Shown one piece after another: positions 42,001 to 54,000 of a stretch of DNA of 64,000 nt. The DNA comes from Salvator merianae (taxonomy: Eukaryota > Chordata > Lepidosauria > Squamata > Teiidae), in NCBI GenBank assembly GCA_003586115.2, contig QVOM02000042.1:76799636-76863635 (forward strand). Reading direction: 5' to 3'. Both the position numbers and the translations under genes were made by a program. Numbering within the stretch: the first letter of the stretch is position 1; each line of letters begins with the position of its first letter. The notes under the pieces were generated by a model, which was not told where the DNA came from, ran no database searches, and saw only the letters and a program-made list of their open reading frames with translations.

Positions 42001-45000
42001 TAGGTAGGAGTTGTAGCTCAGCAACTTCTGAAATGCCACAAGTTTGCCCTTGGAGCTAAGCAGATTAATATATGATGAAAGATGCTTTGGACCATAGAAG
42101 TCATTTCAGCCTTTAAAGATGAGACCTTTGAATGCCCCAGATTGAGCACCTTAGTTTTTCGGTGGAGTATTAGCTTGTTTGTGTTGAGCTTCAGTTTCTT
42201 AGCCCTGTCTAGGTCCATTAGTAATTTCAGACCTTGACTTAGCTGGATTCCTGCTTCTTAGTCTATGAAAGATCAATCTATCAACTTGTTTTTCCTTGTC
42301 AGTCTCAAAGGGGCTACTAGACCCTTTTGCTGTACTGATCCAGACTAACACGGCTATGTCTTTGAACTTCATTTTGTTCTTTTCTATACAGCAGACTCAG
42401 CAACTGCAGAACTGAGTTTCCGCCTTAATTATCCAATCTTGCATTGAATGCATTTTTTAGAGCTAAGCTATATGTCTGCTTGTTTACTGAACGGACACAG
42501 TTTGACTATGAAATACAGAGTAGATTTCCTTACTTTTTAAACTGGAAGAAACGTAGGAGAGACAGTAATGAAATCTACCTTAGCTGTACCTTGCTGTTTC
42601 ATATTCTTTTGCCCTCTGATCAGTTTTATTACTACAGCTGTGCTGGAGCAAAGCAGTTTTTTGTAGTGAATGTGAATAGGTAATATGGAGAAGAGTTTTT
42701 ATTCTCTGTCTTCTGAAATTTACTTGCCATATCAGCCCATGGGGATGAAGTAAGTCTATAATGTCCTGTTTGACCTTCAGTTACACTAGAGTGTAAAGCA
42801 GTGGAATCTAGCGGCTGGGGATTTTATATAAATGTTAGTGAATGTTTAGGCTTAATGGGTGAGATGTAGGTGGCAGCAAAGTTCCTGTACTGTGAGGGCG
42901 TGACTGTAACTCGGTAGCAGAGCAACCGCATCAAAAACGGAGGGCTATGGGTTAATTCTCTGGCATTCCATGGAGGAAAGTAATGGCAAACCACTTCTGC
43001 CAAGAAAACTGCATGAAGATGTCAGCGGAGTCACCCAAAAGTCTCTTTTGGCTTGGTGGCAACGACCAACAACTCAACCAAGATATCCCTTGCAATGTGT
43101 TCATGTGTACTTTGTATACTCTGTCCAGTGCTGGTTCGCCCATTAAGTGTTTAGTGCAGATGTTGCCCTTGAAACACTGGCGTCCCCAGATGAAGTATAC
43201 TTGAGAATATAATTAAAAATCTGTGTTTGTTCCCTGTTTCTGAATACTACAGCAGTGTAACATGAGCGTCATGTTTTATTCACTTAGTGGTCATACTAGA
43301 GCAAGGAGTTGCTCAAACTGTACCTTGCCAAATGCTGCAAGACTGCATTTCTTAGTGGCAAGCCCATGGGGGGGTACCTTGGGAAGTTTATCAGGATTTA
43401 CCAACTGATGGCCATCAGGCAGTGAACACTTGTGGAAAGTGAGTAGTAATTCGCCATTTTCCTCTGGTGCATGTTAAACATGGCAAACTAGTCTTTGAAC
43501 GGACATGGAAATCTGCATATCAGTTTGCTGTTTATTTGCACAGGTGTTCCCTATGCATTGGCCATCACTGTGCTAGATTATGAGAGTAAAACACCAACTT
43601 GCATATTGTTTGTATGCATAACTACTAGTATATTAGACCCAAGTGTTTATGAATGTCCCTTAGTTTTCTGAATGTTATCTTTTACTTCCAGGAGTGCTCA
43701 CTTTAGTGCTGTGCTTAATCCAGAAGACAGTTCGCAGGATTTTGGTCCACAAACCTATCAACTGATGTCTGCAATATGTGCCTTAAATGAGCGGTTTGGC
43801 ATAGTTGCTCCAGTGCTGTTTCTCAGAGGATCTGTAAGTGTAAAATGATAATAGCTAGATTATGTTGTTAGATGTGTGTTTTTGCTAGCGGGTGAGCTGG
43901 TTCAGAAGACAGTTTGCAACTACTGTCTGCATTTTGTTCTTATAACTGTGGTATGAACTGATACAGTCTATGGGGGGGAATCACTTAAGTGTGTTAGAAG
44001 TAGCTTTGACATTCATTCGTTCATTCATTTACATTGGCATCGTACCCTGTATACTTTACCCTAGAGCAAAGGTCTCAGGATGGGTTACAGGAGATAAAAG
44101 CAAGCCATACAGGTCTAATTAAATTCACACATAGATAGCAGTTAGAAAAAAATCAAAATTAAATTTATAGTACTGAAGAGGGGAATTATAGATTAGTCAG
44201 TCAAACATGTGAGTAAAGAGATGCATCTTTGTCAACCATCTAAACATATACAATGAAGATGCCTGATGCATCTTAGTGAGAAGGCTGTTTTACAGTCTGG
44301 GCTGTTGTACATCATGGAGAAGGCCCTCCCATGCATCCTTACTCCTTTAACTTCTGTAGGTGGTGGCACAGACAAGTGGACCTCCTTGGCAAATTTTATG
44401 GCCTTATAGGTTAATGCTAACATCTTGAGTTGGGCTTGGTAGTGAATTGGCAGCCAGTGCAGTTCTTCAGGACAAGTATGATATGTATCTGGCCAGTCAG
44501 GAGTTTTGCTGCTGCACTCTGCACTAGGTGTAATGTCCAAACAGTCATTAAGGGCAGCCCCATGTAGAGTGTTTTACAATAGTCCAATGTGGAAATTACC
44601 AGGGCATGGATTACTATGACCAAACTGTCTCTATCCAGAACTGGAGGAGCAGCCATAGCTGAAAGTAGGCACTCCTGGCCACCATCTCTACCTAAGCTTC
44701 AGGGTCAGTAGCGAATCCAGGGGTAGCTCTAGATTTCTCATCAGTCCCTTCCAGGGCAAAACAAATCCATTGAGAATAATGGATGATTGGACCTGAGATC
44801 TTGTAACACACTGCACCTCTGCCTTGTCTTGATTCAGCTTCAGTTTATTTGCCACCATCCAACCCATTACTGTCTTCAAGCACCTGTCAACACCTCTACC
44901 ATCTCTCCTGATTCAGGTGACACAGAGAGATAGAGATAGGTGTCATCTGCACATTCATTTATTTAAAATATTTATATACCTCTTCCCATTAAAATATAAT

Positions 45001-48000
45001 TTTGAAGCAGTTTATATAACAAAGAATAAAACCAGCAAAAATCATAATAGTTATATAAAAACATGATTAAAACCAAGGATGGGAGAAACATCACTCCAGA
45101 GCTCCTGTTTGACCTCTCTTAAGTGGTTTCATATAGATGTTAAAGAGCATGGGAAGTAAGATCAATCCTTGGTGGATCCTGTAGGTGAGTTCCTAAGATG
45201 TCAAGGAAGAGTCTCCCACAACTACTGTCTGGTTTCAGTCTTGGAACAGAATCATCGCAATGTGGTGCCTCTGACTTCCAGACTTTGTAACCTTTCCAGA
45301 AGAATACCATGGTCAGTGTATCAACAGCTGCTGAGAGATCAAGGAGAACCAACAGGGTTACATTTTTCCTGCCTTTCTCCCAGAGAAGGTAACCAACTAG
45401 GGCGACCAAGATGGTTTCAGTGCCATTACTGAGCCTGAAGCCAGACTAAAATGGGTCTAGGTAGTTGTCAAAGCATGCCTGCAGTTTGAAATATAACATT
45501 AGATTTTGAGTTAATGAGGTGTTTTTCCTCCATATTGCTATGCTAAGATAAGGGCATAATTTTACTGCTTTTGTTTGTTGTTGCTGTGGTTTATTGCTTT
45601 TAATATATATATCTTATCTATTTGTTTTTATTAATTTTTACTTATGTGCCCCAAGACAGTTCTGTGAAGCAGGGATTATAAACAGCAATAATAAATTCAT
45701 TCACTCTGGGGTTTTGAAGGCTGTGGAAAAAGATATGGGTAGAAATTTGAACATAAATCTTTGCAGATCTCAGTCATATTACAGTCTTGTTATATAGTGT
45801 GTCAGTCATAGCATCGCTTTTTTCTGCCATAATCCACCATGTTGTTGTAACTCACTTTGAGATCTTGTGGTATAGAGCAGGATATAAATGTAAATAAGTG
45901 TATCCTTCAAGAAGGAGAATATAGGTGAGTGTTTCACATCTCTGACATATACCTGACACATACTAGTCTAAGTGCTTTCCCTTTGTTAAAAAGACGAACT
46001 TCTATAGAAGGGGACCTGCAGTACTTGCTGAAAGTCCCCACATAATTTAGAGAGAGAGAAGGCTCCAAATTACACAAAAAAATCTTCATTTCCAGAAATT
46101 AACCTCCCCAGCTTATAGAAGGCAATAAAGTCAATTATGGTGAGGTAATGAAAGGGACCTCATCCCTGCTTTTACCTCACCATATGAGGCAGAAGGACTC
46201 TTTCACCTTCTTAATCTAGAAGATTAGTTTTCTGTTTCTGAAGATTAGTTTCATCTGTTTCTGAATTAATTCTAAAACATGTGGATGGAAGAAAATTCAA
46301 ATCAGATGGTGTCTTGTAAAGCAGATAACAAAATAATCTTAACCAGAAAGGTTCAGGAGTCTGTTGTACTTGATAATTTTAGAATTTAGCATAAGTCTTG
46401 AATATTCTAATTAAACACAATTTTAGCTGTAAAACTTACTATTATTTTTGGGTAAAGTGTTAAAAAGAGTTTGGTCCTTGTCTAATACAACTGCAAATAT
46501 CTTTCATCAATCACATTTTATAAATATACTGTAATTTAATATGCATTGTGTTATCCTTAGTTTGTTTGACCTGCCAGATGCTTTTGTAACAAATAAGCAC
46601 AGGTGTGCTTCTAGACAGGGTTCAGGTGGGTCACAAGAGATATCAGATTTCACCTGTTGTTTGAAACTTGAGTCAGTGTTCAGTGGTGAAAAACTCCTCC
46701 TGGGAATCTTCAAGTACCCGTGGATGAAACACTACACTACCCCCTGTTAAAAGAAACTTTTTGTAATATGATACTTGCCAATTTTCAGAATTTTTTGTTG
46801 CATATCAGTCTCCAGATTAATTAAAGGGATTTCTGCTCAGTTTTTTTTTTAAATCAAAGCAAAACAAAATGGCTTAGAAATTTTGAAGATTAAAAAAAGT
46901 GGATTGCTTTCACCAAGCAGTAATGGCTGGTCCTAAGATTTGGGCCTAGTATCCTCCTGGTTTTGGAAGCAGTGACCAAATATAAAAGAAATAGAAATTA
47001 AATTAGAATATATACAGTTTGGTTAACTGCTTTACTCCCCTCACACCAGCATATGATAAGAGGTACAAATAGTCTATCTACCCTGTTATCTGATTAAATG
47101 CTTAATGTAGCTGAAAGGATTAGGCACCCTAACAGATTGCTACAGGAGGAAAAATAATAGCCTTCCCACCATAAATTAAGGCAACAGGTAAATTAAAATA
47201 TAAAAGGAAACACAGCTAAGCCCAGGTTAAAAAGGAATTTTAAAGCAATAAACAAGCCAGTATCCCTTGGCTAGTATCTGAAAGATTTCTGTTGTAACCT
47301 CCTGAATATAAGTTCTTTATGCTAACTGAAACTAAAGTTTCAGACTCTGGACTGAACAGCAATTAAGATAACACTGACCATTGTTAGAATTGGTTGTGTT
47401 TGTCTCGTAATACGAGAGCTAATTTCATGGCGTGCTGCATGCACTGCCTTCTGAATTCATGGACTGGTCTCTTTTTTTCCTTCAGAAGTAATGTATGATA
47501 TTAGGGTACAGATGTCTATAATAAACCAATTGTTAATAACTATAACCTAATTTCCAGCTACATCTACCAAGTTGCCACTGAAAACAGTGTTGTAATCTGT
47601 TCAAATGCTACTCCGGATGATAAGAGACAATTGCAGGATCTAAAGAATGTAAGGTCCCACTAGAATCTAACAGAAATAAGAGAGTTTCCTATGGAGTAAA
47701 ATGACCTCTTTATTCAGTCAGCATAGTAGGTATGACTTATAATCACAGAAATCAGTAAAATCAAGCACAGAACCATTTCTTCACTTTCTCTGTTTCCATC
47801 TAGAACAGGTATACCCCATCCCCCACTAGAACCTCCTGCTCTTCAAGCTGTTTCTCCAACTGCTAGAAAAGTCTCCTATCTCTTTCGTCTGGAAAAGTGT
47901 CCTTGAAGCTTCGCCAAGGATCTCACTCATTCTTCCCCCCCCATCATCCGCTTAGCAAAGCAGCAGCAGGCAACTACAAAGCTTTATACAGAGAAGAACA

Positions 48001-51000
48001 CATAAAAAAATACAAGAGCTGCATACATTTATATGTGAATAAACAAAGAATGCAAACGGTACTCAGCCAGAAATCCTTGGCAATGACCCAGGAGCTAATA
48101 AAGATCCCACAACTGCAGACTCTTACCTGTGTCTGCCTGCTGCTTACACTGTTCTTCCCCTTGAAAATACCCATACGCTAGAGCCCAATCACTTCCCTTC
48201 GTTGTCTCATGCGTGCTTGACTAGCATCTGGGTATTTTCAAGAGGAACAATCATGGATGCAACAGACAGATACAGGCAAGCATTCACTGTTACCAGAAAC
48301 TCAGCATTGTTGCTGGATTTCCCATAATAGTGGTGTTTCGGGATATCACCTTGATGTCCTGGGACTGTATTGGGAATACAGCAGATATGTGTGGCATTCC
48401 TGATATAGTTCCGGGGAACTGCAAATTTTAACCCCCGTCTGGAAGCACCCTAAGTCTTCTTTCCCCAGTTCATGAAATGTGTCCCCTCAATGCAAATGCA
48501 GTGACATTTTTTAATGTCAAGAATATGTGGCTGGAAATGATGCAAATGCTGTCTTCCTAACATGATCATGTATAGTAACCAGGAAGTGCAGAAAAACTAA
48601 AACAGCTATTTCTTTTAACATTTCAGTTTTCTCAACGTCTCCCTGACAAATTCCGAACCCATGCTCTTTTTGGTAGTGGAAAGGACTGGCCAGAGAATTC
48701 ATGGAAGGCGTTGGGTCGGCAGCTTATTGTAGAAGGCTTCCTTAAGGAGGTTTCTGGCCATAGTAGATTTTCAACCATATGTATGCTTACTCAGAAGGTA
48801 GGTTTGCAATTGAGGAAGGTAACTTTGATCTGATTATGATTTCTGGCAATACATACTGTGTTATGTATTCTGTATCTTAGGGGAAAGACTGGTTTTGCAA
48901 AGCAAAAAAGGAATCAGGACGAAAGCTGCTTCTTCACCCTTATGAGGAACTGTGTACAAAGAAAGCCATTGTAAGGTAATTCTACCGGTCTAAGTATTGG
49001 AATTACAATAAGTATTTTGTAACTTTTATTTATTTATTTAGATTCGCACCTAAATCTGAAGATTTAGTAAAATCTAAAGATTTACAGCATTCAGTAAAAA
49101 CAATAAAAACAGAAGAAAAATTCATTAAAATATATTGTTGGAAAACATATGGGCGTGAGTAAGCTTATGCATTGAACAAGTTTTCTATGCTGCTTGCAGC
49201 ATACAAACCTGCCAAAGGGGACTGGGTTGTAATGGCAAAACACCTTAGAAGCCCAGACCTTTACAAAGTCAGGGGAAGGTAAGCATTTGTGGAAATTACA
49301 GGTAGAATCATCTGCCTCCATCATTCTTGTCATTCCTCTCATTTCCTTTCTCAACCCTCTTCATAGCTGGAGGGGGTGGGGCCATACAGCCTTTGTGGTG
49401 ATGTCACCATGCATTTCATTGCAATCCTGGCTGGACCTTGTCGCAACTTCTACCAAGCCTGTGTGAGACAGAAAAACGTTTTTCTATCCTGTACAGGTTT
49501 GGCAGGACTATGGGGAGGCCCAGGAGGTCCCAGGATTACAGCAGGTCTCATGGTGACTTCACTGTGAAACCTGCGTGACTCCACTCTCTCGGCAGTGAGG
49601 CAAAGGGCATGACAAGAATGTTGGAGGCAGATGAGTCCTATCTATAGACTCCCTTCAGTGTTCATCTTCTCTGCATCTTCATAAAAGCTGCTTGTGTGGC
49701 AATACAGTTATGAGAAATGGCTCCCACACCACTGCTGCTTCATGGTTTCACCCAGCTGGAATCAACCATAAACAATGTATGCTGATTTGTTGCCCTGCCA
49801 GGCATATCTTCTTGGATCACTGGAGTAAAAACAGCAGCAGTGCACCTACCACTGCCTTCTTTCTACCCTTCCATCTTCTTCCTCATCTAACTCCATTCGT
49901 TATCAAATTCAGACCTGATAGACCATGCACAAGAATTGCCATTACTTATCATGAGAGCTGGCAATGTAAATACCTTTTTTCTCTTCGTTTTGCTGTTCTT
50001 TGTCTTCTCTATATTTATTTAAAACATTTATTGGTAAATACTGCTTCTCAGTAACAAAACTTGGAATCTGTTTACAGGAAAGATTAAAAACAAAGGTAAC
50101 CCCACACACATGCAAATAAAACTCAACAATTTTTGAAAAACTGTGTGGGTCAGGGAAAAAGAGTAAACATTCAAACAAGGAATGTCTGGGTAAAGAGAGA
50201 AGTCTTTAATAGGTACCTAAAAATTGTAAATGTCTCACATTTCCATAGGGATTCCATAGGGAAGGTGCTTCTGTATTTCATGGACCTGCAGTAGAACCTC
50301 ACCAGATATATGTGGACAGTCTTGCACCTCCTTCCTTGCTGTCTTTGGTATCAGATATGGCTTTTTAGCTAGAGAATTATTTTAATTGACAGGAATTTAA
50401 AAAAAACCCCACAATTTTCCCTGCCTAGGTAGAGGAAATCCTCTATTCCGACAAGACTATTCTGATTATTAGATTTTATTTTCATTCCACCACAACAGTC
50501 TCCCAAACAAGTGTCATTGAAGTGGATGGAAGTTGAAAGCCAGAGTGTTTATTTGCATATGGAAGAGAACTTCCAGCCATTCTTATTAAACTCTTCTTTA
50601 GGTAGTCCCATCCTAGATCAGTGATTTGCAATTTGGATGAGGCTAATGACACATCTAGTCCAGCAAACAGCAATCATGGTGGCCAGCCACATGTCTCTGA
50701 GAAACTCACAAGCAGAACTAAGGCATGTAACGCTCATTTCACAGCAACTGGTCTTCAGATTTGTACTTCTTCTCTACTGGGACTAGAATACAAGCACTCT
50801 AAGAGTAGACATGACACATGAGGGACTAGAGAAAGGAAAAATAACAAAAAGCTTGACTCTTCCTCATTCCCCTCAGACAAGATGGTTTACAGTTTTGTGG
50901 TATGAGCTGAAGAAGGAGGAGTCAACAGAATGACAGCATGATGGTAGAACACATCAACCTGTAGTTTTTTTCTCTGCTCAGGCATTTGGGGAGAGAGGGA

Positions 51001-54000
51001 AGACTGGGCTGGGGGCATGTCAGTAAGTTATCACGACAGTAGATAGGTGTGACCTCCATGCATTGGTCTAATCACCTTTTGAAATTGTGCAAGTTGATGG
51101 TTTTTCCCACTTCTGGATGGGGATGAATTACACAATTTAGTTCTGTGCTATATTAAGTAAAATTTCATTCTTTTTGTCCTGAATCTTCCAAGATTGAACT
51201 TCACTGGATGACTCCAGGTTCAAATGTCTAAGAAACAGTGAAAAATGTATTCAGTTTTTCCACATATATCCCTAGGATTTCTACCAAATGGCCTCCTGTC
51301 TCAGGCATTTCAATTGTACTAGCCAGTTGCTTGTAATATTTTCAAGTGAGAAGTGGCTTAGCCTGCTTTTATAATGCGTATTGTAATCTGGAATCTCTCA
51401 TTGTTGAGTGTTAAAATCTGTGGTCACTTACAAGTATAAATAAGAAATATGCCACTGTTGCTCAATTTTTTATATAGTTTTTATATGGCTTTGACATCGA
51501 AGACCTAATCTCCCTCTTCTAGATTTTTCTTCACTCTAGTTCCTCTTTGCATCCTACATTTTTAATCTAAAAATTTGATGGCAGCTGCCTCTTCCATTGA
51601 TATGGCTTCCTATGGGAGACAGATTTTTTATTATTATTAAGTAAAAAAAATGTGGCAGGTGAATTGCATCACAATTTGTTTTTGAAATGTAAGACTTGGC
51701 CTTAACAGTAAAGTACACTGATGGAGGTAAGTATATGGAGTAGCCAAGGTACAGGTTGGGATTCCACAGAATAATAGGACTATTGCAGAGAATAGGATAA
51801 TCGTGCTAAAATCAAGCTACTCTAAAAAAAAAAATCTGGAAAGCACATACTATACTATAAATATTTGAACTTTTGTGAACTGTATTGGTAATAGTTTTTG
51901 AAGGCATAACTTTTTTTGGCCTGTCTTTTGAATAATATTGCTTGTTTTAAAAATCTTTTTGTTAGAACTAAGGTTCTCTTTCTTCCTTTTCTCAGCTGTA
52001 AAAATTTAAATACAGGACTTTCACCCAGTACAATGTTATCTAAATCAGGAGCAGAAAATGAGGTCAGTATGGTGGAACTAACACTTCAATGCTACTTTTG
52101 ATTTCTGGTTTGAGTAGCTGAGGTAGAGACTATATGTGACTGGGGGCAGGATCAAGCATGTTCCTTCCTAGGCCTGGCTGACTGTTCCCTATAGTAATTG
52201 GACATGTGTTAATTTAATAGGAATGAATATACTTCCCTGGTGTCTAAATGTCAAAAAAATCTTTGGGCATAGCCTGTTGTTCAGCCTGATATCTTTGGAT
52301 GATGTTCATAGGTCCCATGTCAATGTTTATTTCTGCATGCAGTTGCTACATATGATGCCTTTCCCCAAGTTATACGTAACCTCTATCTGCTTAGGAATTC
52401 ATTTACACTGGAGGAGTCAGTACAATAAATCTGCAGTTACTTGAAGTTGTGTTATGTGATACTGTTGTTGTTCGCACTTATGTTGCTTGAGGGAAGGTAA
52501 AAAGAGTGCTCTAATTTTACAAAATGCATCAGATATGTGAAAGCAAATTTGTAAGTAATGCAGTAAATTTGTCAGTATTCTCTGTTCATTCTTTGGGGAG
52601 CATATTGATTGCAGGTGTGTACTGGGCTGGTATATCTTAGCTTTATCTTTCTGAGGTGCCACACTGGGCACAGACAAGGACTTGTGTTTAAGGAAGCAGT
52701 TTGCTATGCTTTTTTCTTTGAATAATGAAAATTTCTAGTTATTTCAAAATAGAGATGTAAGAATTTTAATTGGACTTAGCACATAATGGGAACATACAGC
52801 AATGATTCTTGACTATCCTCGCTAATTACCTGTCTGTTTAAGTCTCATTAGTCTGCTTGTGCACTGTCAAAATGCTCTGACTAAAAAGTCTGCTGGCAGG
52901 TGTCTCTGCTCTCAAAAGTAAACTGTGTCAAGCAAGGGCACATTTAAATGTAGATAGTTTAGATCCAGTTTCTGTTTTAAAAGTGAGTTCCCTCCACACC
53001 TTTTTTGCAGTCGGCATCCTTGTGGAAACCCCACCATAAATGTATCTAATACGCTATTCACACCACTGTCAAGATCTCTTGCTTAAAATTGAGCTTTCTT
53101 GGGCAGAAAGCTCCAGTCATGCAGTTGGTTGATGTGAGGGCTTGGGCCATGTGATCAGCCTTTCCCCATTTCTACGAATCAATGCGATCTTTCCCTCTCC
53201 TTTTTTTTTTCCCCTTGACAAAATTGCTTGTCTGGGTACCCTTATCTGTGCAAATACTGATTTTACTGATTAAGTGCCAGCAAAGCCTAGATGAAGTAAA
53301 AGCAATGCACAGCCACTTTCTGCCGGCTGTTCAAAGAGGAGTTAAAGTTCCTGAGGACAGCATCTGTTTTTTTTAACCGGGGCATTTCCACATTTCCGCA
53401 TTTTGAATTTATATTTTTATTACTGTTCATTTGTGTTTTATTTTGTCATAAGATTTGTTACATATTTTGCAGTACATATTAGACCTACTGGCAATGTTCT
53501 TGACTAACAAATACGTGCTTAATGCATTTTCAGCTGAATTAGATGTTAAAAACAACTTTTCACACACGCACAGTTTCCTCATGCTTCCTTGGGGACCCTC
53601 CACTTTGGAAACCACTAGTTTAGTATTATAAGGATGAACCACAGAGCACATCAGACTACTGTATTCCGCCCTCCTCTAGGATGGCGGTAAGGAAGAGAGT
53701 GGAAGATCCCGTTTTAGCTTAATTGCTGTTCAGTATGCCCTCTGTATGTTTAAAATAGGAATTGGCTTAAAACAAGAGAACTTCATAAACTGTGGTTCAG
53801 AGTTGGCCTATATTTTTGGATCCTCTTATCTAATGAATTAATTATGATTCAAATCAAGAAAATGTCTGTTTATAATGTTAACTTACGGCTGTATGAAAGC
53901 TAGTGTACATTAATAGCCTCAACTCCATACAGATACGAGCAATGATTTACTAAGATTTTAGATTTAAGTACTGAAAATCTAGGTCCTCCAAATTAGTGAT

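Larger units (their letters stand above)
41472..43691 (+). other. Intron 23
   Basis: Contains a degraded repeat with CAGACTAACACGGCTA (about 42240-42365) and a forward tRNA-headed SINE (42896-43080). The rest is unassigned. Confidence 0.75.
43834..48626 (+). other. Intron 24
   Basis: 4.8 kb with a long reverse L2 (44010-45490) that carries a nested insert. Also an unexplained exon-like cassette (47558-47648) and a small inverted repeat (48160-48242). Regions 45500-47540 and 47650-48150 are unassigned. Confidence 0.8.

Noticed and set aside
53400..53615. Possible hAT element ending GGGGACCCTCCACTTTGG and AAACCACTAG
   Set aside because: Only one end looks like a terminal repeat; I could not find the partner end or a target duplication.
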